Shown piece after piece: positions 41,962 to 50,577 of a stretch of 64,000 nucleotides of DNA (positions within the stretch are counted from its first letter, which is position 1; every line of letters begins with the position of its first letter). The notes below the pieces were generated by a model. That model did no database searches. It saw only the letters and a program-made list of their open reading frames with translations, and had not been told where the DNA came from. Made by a program: the position numbers and the translations under genes. The stretch is from Glycocaulis abyssi (lineage in GTDB: Bacteria > Pseudomonadota > Alphaproteobacteria > Caulobacterales > Maricaulaceae): positions 1,575,001-1,639,000 of the forward strand of contig NZ_CP163421.1 of NCBI RefSeq assembly GCF_041429775.1, given 5' to 3'.

Positions 41962-44109
41962 CTAGTTACCGGCGGCAGCCTCCACCGCCCGGATCATGAT
42001 GGTCTCAGTCAACAGCGGCGGAAGGATGTCTGGCTCTCCGCCATCTGCCGGGTACATCAGATAGAATGGAACACCGGGCGCGCCATGGTCAGCAAGTACC
42101 TGAGCGATCACAGGATCGCGATTGGTAAAGTCCGCGCGCAGCAAAGCGACATTGTTTTCGGCGAAGGCTGAGCGCACGCGATTATCGGCCAGCGCGCCCA
42201 GCTTGTTGACCTGACAGGTCACGCACCAGGCGGCGGTAAAGTCGACAAACACAGGCCGCCCCTCGGCGCGCAGCTCCTCCACTCTCGCCGGGCTCCACTC
42301 CTCATACTCACCATTACCCGCAGCGATGGCAGCTGGTTCCAGACTGGCTGTTGTCCACAGAGCGCCAGCGGCCAGCAGCACGCCTGCAACGCCCGCCGCG
42401 CGAGACATGAGGGTCGGCGAGCGCAAGGCCCAGACGGCAAAGCTGATCGCGAGGAATAGGACGAGTATCCACAAGACGCCCTGCGCACCGGTCTGCACGC
42501 TCAACACCCAGACCAGCCAGATGGCCGTGGCAAACATCGGGAAGGCGAGGAATTGCTTGAAGCGCTCCATCCACACGCCGGGCTTGGGCAGGAAGGCGAG
42601 CAGGCGCGGCTCGAAACTGACAATCACGAAGGGCAGGGCGAGACCAACGCCGAGGAAAGCAAAAATGGTCAGTGAGGCGAGCGGCGGCTGGGCCAGCGCA
42701 AAGGCGAGCGCGCTTGCCATAACCGGCGCCAGACACGGTGCGGCCACGAAGACGGCCAGAACGCCGGTGAGAAACGCACCGGAGCGGTCATTGCCCTGCA
42801 CATGGCCGCCAACGCTCTGCAAAGAGGTGCCGATCTCGAAGAAACCGAGGAAGTTGAGGCCGATGACGAACATCAGCGCGGCAAGGCCGGCGACTACCCA
42901 CGGCTCCTGCAGCTGGAAGCCCCACACCTCCATACCGCCAAGGCCGCGCAGCGCCAGTACCAGGCCGCCCAGCGCCAGGAAGGTGGCAATCACCCCTGCC
43001 CCGAAGATCAGGCCCAGCTCGCGCGCATGGGCGCGCTCGGCGCCGCGTTTTTGCACGATTGTAAGCGCTTTCATGGAGAGGATGGGAAACACGCACGGCA
43101 TGAGGTTGAGGATCAGGCCGCCGACCAGCGCAAACAGGGCCGCCTGCCAGAAGCTCATCGCAGGCGCGGACGTGCCGCCGCCCTCCCCACTGCCCGCAGC
43201 CGGTGCAGAGACCGGCGCGGCAAGCGTGTTGACCTCTTCACCGGCGATGGCCGTCACCTCAATGACGCGGCGCTCCCACCGATTACCGATGCGAGCCTCG
43301 AAGGCCAGCGCGCCGGTATGGTCAGCATTGATGGCGTTGCGTGTAAGGAAGCCGGGCGTCAGGTCGATGCGGGCGAACCCGGCCTCGACGCGCGCGGGCT
43401 GCGGCGCGCTGTGGTTCACCACGCCGCTATCATGCGGGAAGAAGTAGAGATCACGGATCGCGTCAGCACCCCCGGCAAAGCTGTCGCCCGCCAGCGTCAG
43501 CGCCAGCACATCATCCTTGCGCGCAAGGCCGGCCTCGATGGCGATATCAGTGCGCGGCGCGAGCGAGAAGGCCGTCTCGATCAGCGCAGCGCCTTGCCTG
43601 TCGACAGCGCTCTCGCCGACCTCCAGCGTGATCTCGAAATTTGCATCCTCGGGGATGCAGATATCCTCGCAGACCAGCCAGGTGCCCTCGCCGGTGATTG
43701 TCACCGGGCCGGGCTCTGCATCAGCCGGTACCGTCACCGGCACGGGCAGCGTAACCTGGTCCTCATAGCCGTAATTGGTCAGCGGGCCGATCCGGTAGGT
43801 GGACGGCGCAGGCCACGCCATCTCGCCAACCGTCCAGCCTTCGGGAAGGTCAAGGAAGAGACGCGTCGCCTCGCCGCTATCGCCAGGATTGCGCCAGTAA
43901 GTGTGCCAGTGGGGGGTGATTTCCTGATGCAGGGCGAGATGAAAGGTCTCGCCCGGCGCAACCGAGCTGCGCTCGCTGACAAGGCTCGCCTCGACCATGG
44001 GCCCGCTTGTGCCTTGCGCGGCAGCCAGACCCGTGAACAGGCAAAGGGCGATCAGAATTCCGGCAGGAAAGCTACGCAGCAAGACAGACTCCCGTTCGTC
44101 CCGTTTCAC
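41962..44109 (-). CDS. DsbD/ScsB-type thiol:disulfide transporter
   Basis: A 715-residue inner-membrane reductant conductor. A signal peptide (LIALCLFTGLAAAQG) is followed by a periplasmic DsbD-alpha-like domain (to about residue 310). An eight-helix domain carries the two transport Cys residues, in NLMPCVFPILSMKAL and VAAPCLAPVMASAL. A C-terminal thioredoxin domain has DFTAAWCVTCQVNKLGAL. Electrons pass from cytoplasmic thioredoxin through the membrane to periplasmic partners, here most likely the adjacent redoxin. The annotated start is GTG 44109; a TTG at 44082 with GGGAG upstream gives a tidier signal peptide. Confidence 0.9.
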   Translation of the reverse strand: MKRDERESVLLRSFPAGILIALCLFTGLAAAQGTSGPMVEASLVSERSSVAPGETFHLALHQEITPHWHTYWRNPGDSGEATRLFLDLPEGWTVGEMAWPAPSTYRIGPLTNYGYEDQVTLPVPVTVPADAEPGPVTITGEGTWLVCEDICIPEDANFEITLEVGESAVDRQGAALIETAFSLAPRTDIAIEAGLARKDDVLALTLAGDSFAGGADAIRDLYFFPHDSGVVNHSAPQPARVEAGFARIDLTPGFLTRNAINADHTGALAFEARIGNRWERRVIEVTAIAGEEVNTLAAPVSAPAAGSGEGGGTSAPAMSFWQAALFALVGGLILNLMPCVFPILSMKALTIVQKRGAERAHARELGLIFGAGVIATFLALGGLVLALRGLGGMEVWGFQLQEPWVVAGLAALMFVIGLNFLGFFEIGTSLQSVGGHVQGNDRSGAFLTGVLAVFVAAPCLAPVMASALAFALAQPPLASLTIFAFLGVGLALPFVIVSFEPRLLAFLPKPGVWMERFKQFLAFPMFATAIWLVWVLSVQTGAQGVLWILVLFLAISFAVWALRSPTLMSRAAGVAGVLLAAGALWTTASLEPAAIAAGNGEYEEWSPARVEELRAEGRPVFVDFTAAWCVTCQVNKLGALADNRVRSAFAENNVALLRADFTNRDPVIAQVLADHGAPGVPFYLMYPADGGEPDILPPLLTETIMIRAVEAAAGN

Positions 44110-44217
44110 GCCCGGCGCAAAATGCTGTCCCGGCTGAAGCTAGATATAGCTGTCATTCCAATCGGTAACGAGGGGGCTGACGGTCTTGTGATCCAGCCGC
44201 GCAAACCGATTATGCAA

Positions 44218-44243
44218 ATGGCGGCCCCAAAAGGGACCGCCAT
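44218..44243 (-). terminator. Hairpin after sapC-like gene
   Basis: ATGGCGGCCCC-AA-AAGGGACCGCCAT pairing with one mismatch, 31 bases after the stop; the following sequence is not T-rich, so activity is uncertain. Confidence 0.45.
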
Positions 44244-44273
44244 CGCAATTACACAAGCCTTGTCAGAAGCAGA

Positions 44274-45107
44274 TTACGCTTCGGGCGGAGGCGGGGTGAT
44301 CCCCGGCTGGGGCGCAGCAGCGGCCGCACCCAGCTGACGCGCGGTGGCACGGGCAACAATACCGTCCCAGCGCCCAACCGAAATCATGTGTGCATAGATC
44401 GCGCCGAGCGTGGCGTCATCACGAAGTTCGGCGAGCTTTTCAGGCGACAGAGCCCTGAGTTTCTCACCAGAAATGCCCCAGTAGGATGCAATCACCTGCG
44501 GCTCGCCGGTGGGCTGGCCCTGCTCGTCACGCGGCTGGAAGTGGGTTTTCTGCTCTTCGAACAGATCAAGCTCACGCAGGCGCTGGACCAGCTGCGTGGT
44601 GTTGCGGGCGTCTACTTCATAGCGCTGGACAAACTCGATCGCGTTCTGAACGAGGGGCGTGGCCTGGCCGCTTTCATCAAAGAAGGGCTGGTCGGGATTG
44701 TCCGAGATGAGATGTGAACCGGCATCAATGCACAGGGTGAAGCGTTCATTGTCCTCGGTGTGGACCGCGGCGACAAACGGGTAGCGGCGCACAAATGCCG
44801 GAACATAGGTGTTGCGCTCGAACAGGCCCGTCTCAGGGTCCACAAAAAGGTTGGTCGCCTCCTGAAGCCCCATGACCGCGACCGGCGTGTAGTTGGCGCC
44901 CAGGAAGATGATGGGATAGACACTGCTCGCCTGAGCGAACTCGCTCATGGTCAGCGGCAAGAAATGCGTCTGGTTCAGAAAGTCGAACGGACGATCACCA
45001 TACTTCAGGCCCTTGCCCTTGTGAGCCTCGAGATTGAGCGGCTCGGGCTTTTTGTAAAGCGGCAGCGTACCCTGAATTTTGGGCGCACCGGTTGCGGCAT
45101 CAGCCAT
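44274..45107 (-). CDS. SapC family protein
   Basis: A 277-residue protein with the SapC pattern: start region GTLPLYKKPEPLNLEAHKG, conserved FLPLTMSEFAQASSVYPIIF, PVAVMGLQEATNLFVD and YVPAFVRRYPFVAAV, and a C-terminal Ala/Pro/Gln-rich tail. No signal peptide is visible. SapC was first linked to surface-layer genes in Campylobacter; in Caulobacter relatives such genes commonly follow TonB-dependent receptors, as here (117 bases after the receptor gene, with a stable hairpin between). Biochemical function is unknown. ATG 45107 starts the conserved region. Confidence 0.85.
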   Translation of the reverse strand: MADAATGAPKIQGTLPLYKKPEPLNLEAHKGKGLKYGDRPFDFLNQTHFLPLTMSEFAQASSVYPIIFLGANYTPVAVMGLQEATNLFVDPETGLFERNTYVPAFVRRYPFVAAVHTEDNERFTLCIDAGSHLISDNPDQPFFDESGQATPLVQNAIEFVQRYEVDARNTTQLVQRLRELDLFEEQKTHFQPRDEQGQPTGEPQVIASYWGISGEKLRALSPEKLAELRDDATLGAIYAHMISVGRWDGIVARATARQLGAAAAAPQPGITPPPPEA

Positions 45108-45167
45108 TTGTAGTTCCCCTTGAAAAAACACTTGCGGGCTTGTTAGCGGAGCAGCCTTTCCAAGGCA

Positions 45168-45202
45168 ATACAGCCCCGCACGTTACCCGTGCAGGGCTGT
45201 AT
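45168..45202 (-). terminator. Strong hairpin between TonB receptor and sapC
   Basis: ATACAGCCC-C-GCACG-TTAC-CCGTGC-A-GGGCTGTAT forms a stem of about 15 pairs in the gap. It is not followed by a clean T run and may attenuate or stabilise mRNA rather than end transcription. Confidence 0.5.
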
Positions 45203-45224
45203 GCAAGGCTCTTGCCAGCGGCGG

Positions 45225-47345
45225 CTAGAAACGTGTCGCCAGCGCCACCCGCACACTCCGGCCCGGCAGCGGGATGAAGTCCTTCAGGAAAGAGGCGTGA
45301 ATGCGCGCTTCTTCATCGGTGATGTTACGCACCGCAAAGATCAGCTGGACATCGCGTTCGGCAAACGGGCGCCAGCGGGCATCCGCATTGAGAAGCGTGT
45401 AGCCGTCCGTCGGCAGTTCGTTCTCGAACACACGTGTCTGCTCGCTTACGAAGCGGGCTTCGGTGCGCAGCGAGAGCGGGCCGTTATCGGCCGTGACCGA
45501 GAGCGCGCCGGACATCGGCGAGATACGCGGCAGGTTGCCCCCGCCATCGATTTCGCCGCGCACATAATCGACGCTCGCTTCGCCGGTGAAGTCGAAACCG
45601 GACAGGGCAAACAGCGGCGCACTGACGCGTGCTTCGAAGCCGTACAGGCGTGCATCTTCCTGACGGAATTCCAGAACTGGCAGCCCGTCCTCTTCCGCTC
45701 CGGTCGGGAACAGCTCGATAAAGCCGTCATAATCGGCGTAGAACACCGACGCTTCGGCGCTCAGGCCATTTGCGCCCGTGTAGCGCGCCGTGCCCTCCAG
45801 CGACCATGCGACTTCGGTGGAGAGGTCCAGATTACCTACCTCATAAGCCTGGGTGGCCAGGTGTGGGCCGTCAGCAAACACTTCCACATCGCTGGGTGCG
45901 CGTTCGGAACGCGACAAGGTGCCAGCAAGGAACCAGCCTTCGGCCGGACGCAGGAATACCGCGCCGGATGCCGAGATCGAGTTGAAACGGCGATTGGCTC
46001 TCCGGGCCGTCAGTTCGCGCGTGTCGGCACGGGCACCAATTTCCACACCCCAGCTGTCAAAGTCCCAGCGCTCGGTTGCGAACAGGCCGAAATCCTGCGT
46101 GGTAACTGCCTCGATGAAGGCTTCATCACCGGTCGCCTCAAAGTCCTGGGTGAGCGCCGTGGCGCCCCAGGCACCCTGACGCTGGTTTCCATGGCCGTGG
46201 CGCAGCTCAACGCGGGCTTCAAAGCCCTCCTTGTCGAAAATGGTCTGCTCGTCATCTTCGATTTCGGCGTGCACATAGTCGGCATAGGCCAGCGACCAGC
46301 GCACCCGGTTAAAGAAACCGTTGAGGGCGATCTCGCCACGCAGATCCACGCGGGTCTGTTCCAGAACGAGGCGCGGCGCGTGCTCGTGATCGTGGTCATG
46401 ATCATGGTCGTCGTGATCATCGTCGTGATCGTCATCATCATGGTCATCGTGATGATCGTCGTGGGCATGGACGTGACCGGGGATGCCGTATTCGGCCTCG
46501 GTGCGCTTGAACCCGATACCTACAAAACCCCAATTGCCGACAATCGACGTCCCCACGGAGCCGGATTCGAACACATAGTCGGTGTCCGGGGCGAAGCCGA
46601 ATGCCTCGTCCTCGTGATCATGATCGTCGTCGTGATCGTCGTCATCATGGTCATGGTCATGATCCTCTTCCATGGCGCGCAGGCGTGCGGATTCCGCAAA
46701 GTCTGGAATGTCATAGGCCCTGGCCTGACGGCGCTGGAACTCGCCTTGAGCGACCAGCTGGCCCCACACGAAGCCGGCGCGCGCAAAGCCCTCACGGCCT
46801 TCATTGCCGGATGTCGCACCCAGATAAACTTCACCAAACACCGGAGTTTCCGGCATGGTTTCAGGGATACGGCCGTCAAACACGTTGACCACGCCGCCAA
46901 TCGCGCCGCCGCCAAATCCGATGGCAGCCGGGCCGCGCAGCACTTCCACGCCGGTGGAGCCGAGCACATCCACTGCCACGGCATGGTCCGGGCTGGAGGA
47001 GGAGGCATCAAGCCCGTCGAGCCCGTTGATCAGCACACGCACGCGCTCCGACCCCAGCCCCCGGATAACCGGGCGGCCCGAGGCCGGGCCAAAGAAGGTG
47101 GTCGACACACCGGGCAGGCGTTCGAGCGTCTGGGCAATATTGCTGGACAGGTCGCGTAGCAGGTCATCACGGTCAAGCACATCGACAGAGCCGGTCACGG
47201 AGTCACGCTCCACCAGAAGCGCAGACGAGGTGACCGTGATGGTTTCCACATCATCGGAGAGTGTGTCGGCCAGCGCGCCGCCCGAAGCGGCGGCGAGGAC
47301 TGAGACGCTGGCGGCCAGCATCAGGGATGTGCGCGGATGTTTCAT
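45225..47345 (-). CDS. znuD: TonB-dependent receptor with His/Asp-rich loops (probable zinc receptor, ZnuD-like)
   Basis: A 706-residue outer-membrane receptor: signal peptide (cleavage near GALAD), plug domain (TITVTSSALLVERDSVTGSV; LPGVSTTFFGPASGRPVIRG) and a 22-strand barrel ending in a C-terminal RVALATRF. Two long surface-loop segments, at about residues 224-248 and 288-325, consist almost entirely of His and Asp, a mark of zinc-capturing receptors such as ZnuD. The divergent neighbour is a Zur-like Fur-family regulator, with palindromic sites between them. ATG 47345 follows GCAGGAGCC and begins the signal peptide. The substrate could also be nickel, copper or a metallophore, but zinc is favoured. 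Confidence 0.85.
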   Translation of the reverse strand: MKHPRTSLMLAASVSVLAAASGGALADTLSDDVETITVTSSALLVERDSVTGSVDVLDRDDLLRDLSSNIAQTLERLPGVSTTFFGPASGRPVIRGLGSERVRVLINGLDGLDASSSSPDHAVAVDVLGSTGVEVLRGPAAIGFGGGAIGGVVNVFDGRIPETMPETPVFGEVYLGATSGNEGREGFARAGFVWGQLVAQGEFQRRQARAYDIPDFAESARLRAMEEDHDHDHDDDDHDDDHDHEDEAFGFAPDTDYVFESGSVGTSIVGNWGFVGIGFKRTEAEYGIPGHVHAHDDHHDDHDDDDHDDDHDDHDHDHDHEHAPRLVLEQTRVDLRGEIALNGFFNRVRWSLAYADYVHAEIEDDEQTIFDKEGFEARVELRHGHGNQRQGAWGATALTQDFEATGDEAFIEAVTTQDFGLFATERWDFDSWGVEIGARADTRELTARRANRRFNSISASGAVFLRPAEGWFLAGTLSRSERAPSDVEVFADGPHLATQAYEVGNLDLSTEVAWSLEGTARYTGANGLSAEASVFYADYDGFIELFPTGAEEDGLPVLEFRQEDARLYGFEARVSAPLFALSGFDFTGEASVDYVRGEIDGGGNLPRISPMSGALSVTADNGPLSLRTEARFVSEQTRVFENELPTDGYTLLNADARWRPFAERDVQLIFAVRNITDEEARIHASFLKDFIPLPGRSVRVALATRF

Positions 47346-47395
47346 GACGGCTCCTGCATTCGTGGGGAGATCACGCCACCGGACAAACCAACAGC

Positions 47396-47438
47396 GCAAC
47401 GTTATACTGTTGCGTGATGTCATATTATTACATAACAC
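47396..47438. promoter_or_regulatory. Candidate Zur operators between receptor and regulator genes
   Basis: Two adjoining imperfect palindromes lie in the AT-rich centre of the divergent region: GCAACGTTATACTGTTGC (47396-47413) and a site centred on TGTCATATTATTACA (47418-47432), which has the TGTnAT-N3-ATnACA symmetry. Fur-family metal regulators bind sites of this sort; repression of both genes is inferred. Confidence 0.55.
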
Positions 47439-47516
47439 TCGCTGGCAACCCCGCCTACTGCACCCATATGCAGAAAGGCTCGCGCTTTTGCCGCGTTCGC
47501 TGTATCGGTGAGGCTT

Positions 47517-47951
47517 ATGGGACACACGCATACCAGTACCGAGACCAAGCTCGCCAAGGCCGACGCCCTGTGCGCGCAGAAAGGCCTGTCGCTGACTCCC
47601 TTGCGCAAGCGCGTGCTGGAATTACTGCTGGAAGCGGGCGGGCCGGTGAAGGCGTATGACCTTCTCGCCGCGCTCAAACCCGATGGCAGCGCCCAGCCGC
47701 CGACCATTTATCGCGCGCTCGATTTTCTGACCCAGGCGGGCCTCGCCCACCGGGTGGAGGCGCTCAATGCCTATCTGGCTTGCGTGCACGGGCATGGCGA
47801 CGAGATTGCCGAGCTGTTCATCTGCGAGGCCTGCGGCACGGTGCGCGAGCAGCACGCCCCTGCCCTGCCCGACCATACGCCGGAAGGCTTTCAGATCGCC
47901 CGCTCGGTGCTGGAGCATTACGGGCGCTGCGCTCAATGCAGCAAGGCGTGA
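47517..47951 (+). CDS. zur: Fur-family transcriptional regulator, Zur-like
   Basis: A 144-residue Fur-family protein. The winged helix is visible (SLTPLRKRVLELLLEAGGPV; PPTIYRALDFLTQAGLAHRV), followed by a metal-binding dimerisation domain with ACVHGHGDEIAELFICEACG and a terminal CAQC, forming the structural Zn(Cys)4 site. These features and the divergent His-rich receptor point to Zur, the zinc-responsive repressor, rather than Fur. ATG 47517 follows GGTGAGG. Members with this short HGH-containing segment are typical of Zur. Confidence 0.85.
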   Translation: MGHTHTSTETKLAKADALCAQKGLSLTPLRKRVLELLLEAGGPVKAYDLLAALKPDGSAQPPTIYRALDFLTQAGLAHRVEALNAYLACVHGHGDEIAELFICEACGTVREQHAPALPDHTPEGFQIARSVLEHYGRCAQCSKA

Positions 47952-48009
47952 CGCGCCTGCCCGAACCGGCCTAGGCTTTTACCGGTCAGACAAAAGGCGG
48001 GAGGCCAGC

Positions 48010-48933
48010 ATGCAAGAGCTGTGGCGCGGCAATGCCAACGCATGGGAATGCGATGAGCTGGGGCACATGAATGTGCGCTTCTATATCGCCAAAGCCATGC
48101 AGGCGGTCGGCACGCTGTCCGACCTTGCCGGCATGCGCCATGCCTTCCGCAGCGATGCCATCGCCACGCTTATCACGCGCGAGCTGCAGGTGCGCTATCT
48201 GGCCGAGTGCCATGCCGGTGTGCCGCTGGTCATCCATGGCGGGGTGACGCAGATTGGCGAGGACAGCGTGGAGCTGGCCCTCATCATGGAGCACACCGTC
48301 AAGGAGCGCCCGGCGGCGAGCTTCCTCATCCAGCTCGATCATTGCGACCCGCGTTCGGGCAAGCCCTTCAACTGGTCAGACCGTCTGCGTGAGGGGCTGG
48401 AAGCCTTGCGCATCGAGCGGCCCGCCGAAGTGACGGCGCGCACCCTTACCGCCTCCAAGCCGCGCAGCGACATCTCGCTGAAACTAGCCGACAAGCTGGG
48501 CATGGCGGTGACAGGGCGCGGGCGCTTCGGGCCGGAAGATGCCGATATTTTCGGGCGCATGCGCGCGGAAAGCGCCATCGGCAAGACCTCCGACAGCGTG
48601 ATCCATTTCAAGGACGGCTTCCCCGAAGAATGGTCCGCCCATGGCGACGGGGCCGGGCTGGAGCTTGGCGGGGCGCTGCTCGAAGCGCGCATCATCTATC
48701 GCCGCCTGCCGCTGCCCGGTGATGGCTATCTGATGCGGTCAGGGCTTATCGGCGCGAACGAGAACGTGCGCTCGCTGGTCCACTGGATGCTTGATCCGGT
48801 CACCGGCCAGCCGCTCTGGTCCATCGAGGGCGTCGCCTGCATGATGGACCTGAAAGCCCGCCGCCTGTTCAAGACCCCGCCTGAACGGCTGGCGGAATTG
48901 CGCGCGAAGGTGATTGAGGGTTTGAGCGTTTAG
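48010..48933 (+). CDS. Acyl-CoA thioesterase-like double hotdog protein
   Basis: A 307-residue protein with two hotdog-type halves. The first has WECDELGHMNVRFYIAKAMQ, matching the 4-hydroxybenzoyl-CoA thioesterase pattern with a catalytic Asp and GHxN. The second covers about residues 165-300 (GLELGGALLEARIIYRRLP). It probably hydrolyses an acyl-CoA; the acyl group is unknown. ATG 48010 is preceded by GGGAGG at good spacing; upstream open sequence belongs to the zur gene region. It may be co-transcribed with the following DUF6438 gene, 14 bases downstream. Confidence 0.78.
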   Translation: MQELWRGNANAWECDELGHMNVRFYIAKAMQAVGTLSDLAGMRHAFRSDAIATLITRELQVRYLAECHAGVPLVIHGGVTQIGEDSVELALIMEHTVKERPAASFLIQLDHCDPRSGKPFNWSDRLREGLEALRIERPAEVTARTLTASKPRSDISLKLADKLGMAVTGRGRFGPEDADIFGRMRAESAIGKTSDSVIHFKDGFPEEWSAHGDGAGLELGGALLEARIIYRRLPLPGDGYLMRSGLIGANENVRSLVHWMLDPVTGQPLWSIEGVACMMDLKARRLFKTPPERLAELRAKVIEGLSV

Positions 48934-48947
48934 GGGAGGGAAATCCC

Positions 48948-49538
48948 ATGCTCGCTGCTTTGGCTGGACTGGTCGCAGCAGGCTTGGTCGCGCAGGCCGA
49001 GCACCAGGTAGCGCCTGCTTTGATCGTCTTCACCGAGACGAACTGCTATGGCCCCTGCCCCGCATACCGCTTCGCGATCTTTCCTGAAGATGAGTATGCG
49101 ATGTGCGGCTTCGCCCATGTGGACTCGCCAGGGGTCACGCCGGGCACCCTGCCCGAAGGCGCCTTCGCCGCCGCCGCCGACCTTGTCCTGAAATCCGGAT
49201 TGCTGAACGAACCCTCGATTGTTCCGGGCATCTTCGCCTGCAGCCGCGTGTATACCGACCAGTCCTCGATGCGGGTGGAAGCGATCTTCGAAGATGGCTC
49301 GGCCAGAGAATTTGAGTGGTACATTGGCTGCTATTTGCGGAACGGACTGCCTCATCCGATTTCAGTGCGCGCCGGGGAATTCCGGGCGGCAATGCACACA
49401 CTGATCGGATACGAAACCAGAGTTCAGTCCGAAGCTACGCGAGACGCCGTCACTCCTGACGATCTCTTTAGAACGTCGAGGAGCGAAGCGTCATGCCCGA
49501 TACCCTATCCGGTGACGCGCACCCTTGAGGAGGAATAG
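48948..49538 (+). CDS. DUF6438 domain protein, secreted
   Basis: A 196-residue protein with an N-terminal signal (MLAALAGLVAAGLVAQ). The domain signature is the ETNCYGPCPAYRFAIFPEDE segment near residues 30-50, as in DUF6438 (GCYGxCPxY). Four further Cys occur in the chain, so disulfides are likely in the periplasm. Function of the family is unknown. ATG 48948 follows GGGGAGGG. Its stop is almost adjacent to the stop of the opposing membrane protein gene. Confidence 0.75.
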   Translation: MLAALAGLVAAGLVAQAEHQVAPALIVFTETNCYGPCPAYRFAIFPEDEYAMCGFAHVDSPGVTPGTLPEGAFAAAADLVLKSGLLNEPSIVPGIFACSRVYTDQSSMRVEAIFEDGSAREFEWYIGCYLRNGLPHPISVRAGEFRAAMHTLIGYETRVQSEATRDAVTPDDLFRTSRSEASCPIPYPVTRTLEEE

Positions 49539-49539
49539 G

Positions 49540-50487
49540 TCACCCGGGCAGTAGGTCAGCCTTGCCGTCGAGGATTGACGGGCGGGGCACAGCCGACAAG
49601 GGCGGAGCCGGCTTGCCCGCCGCCGCTGCGGCTTCGCAGGCCTGACGCCATTTCATGTCCCAAAGATATAGCTCGGCGGCAAAAAGTTGCTCCAGCAGCA
49701 CCGTGAAACTCCACGCAAGCGCGCAATAGACGATCACAGAGAACCAGATCCAGTCCGGGAACGGCACATCCGTCTGGTCATTCAAAATGAACACAATCAC
49801 TGGCGGAACGAAGACCACTCCGGCGGCGAGGCCGCTTAGGACAAACCCGGTGGCGAACTCGATCTTGTGCGCCCTGCCAACGGCGAGACCGCGCCGGATC
49901 GGCTGGGCATGACGCTCCCAAGCAACGGCCGGATAAATCAGAAACGCTATCATCCGCACGCCCTTGTTCAGCGCGTCAAACAGGGCGCCGATCGAGGAGG
50001 TGTTATCCGCACCGGAAAAGAGACGCGCTATGTTCTCGGCCGTCGGCTCCTGTGCATGCCCCTCCTGCTTGGGCCGAAGGGCGGCTTCCGCAATCGTCAG
50101 GATGAACCAGAGCAGCGCCCAGACCAGTGTGACGTGAAGGCTGCGAACCGAATTCCAAAACGCGGTGAAGAACGGCCAGAGCAGACCGGGCTCTCCTCCA
50201 TTTTCGATGATGCGTATCTGTTCGAGCAGGACGAAGGCGGCCAGCGATATGACATAGGAAAAAAGGAAGAGCGTGGCGAACGTCAGCGCCAGTGCCGCAG
50301 GAAGCGGCGTCTCGTTCCATGGGAACTGGAAATACAAATACGCGGTGACCGGCGCATAAATGCACCAGACCAGCAGCAATGGCGCGATCATCACCGGATA
50401 GCGCAACGGAATGCGCGCGATAACGGCAAACAGCGCCCCGGCGTTTTTGATGCCCTCGAACATTCCCTCATTAGAAGGCTCGATCAC
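49540..50487 (-). CDS. Multi-spanning membrane protein of unknown function
   Basis: A 315-residue protein with about six hydrophobic helices (VMIAPLLLVWCIYAPVTAYL, LALTFATLFLFSYVISLAAF, LVWALLWFILTIAEAAL and three near the C-terminus), between which lies a cytoplasmic segment with many charges. The C-terminal 40 residues are Ala/Pro-rich and hydrophilic. No enzymatic motif is seen. Start is GTG 50487; ATG 50463 is an alternative but its GAGGGA site is too close. The gene stands alone between converging neighbours. Confidence 0.65.
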   Translation of the reverse strand: MIEPSNEGMFEGIKNAGALFAVIARIPLRYPVMIAPLLLVWCIYAPVTAYLYFQFPWNETPLPAALALTFATLFLFSYVISLAAFVLLEQIRIIENGGEPGLLWPFFTAFWNSVRSLHVTLVWALLWFILTIAEAALRPKQEGHAQEPTAENIARLFSGADNTSSIGALFDALNKGVRMIAFLIYPAVAWERHAQPIRRGLAVGRAHKIEFATGFVLSGLAAGVVFVPPVIVFILNDQTDVPFPDWIWFSVIVYCALAWSFTVLLEQLFAAELYLWDMKWRQACEAAAAAGKPAPPLSAVPRPSILDGKADLLPG

Positions 50488-50522
50488 GCCAGATCAACAA
50501 TTTATCGAGGCTTCGCACGTAA

Positions 50523-50555
50523 CAAAAAGGCCGGGCGTTGCCACCCGGCCTTTTC
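50523..50555 (-). terminator. Terminator of the beta-oxidation operon
   Basis: AAAAGGCCGGG-TGGCAACG-CCCGGCCTTTTTGT on the minus strand, 23 bases after the last gene; the A/T-flanked stem also works toward the other strand. Confidence 0.85.
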
Positions 50556-50577
50556 CGTCAGTCATGAGACCTGAAGA

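Noticed and set aside
45189-47159. A 656-codon plus-strand frame opposite the TonB receptor, with long Val/Ile/Met runs
   Set aside because: The Val/Ile/Met runs are only the antisense reading of the His/Asp-rich repeats; the receptor is a full-length family member.
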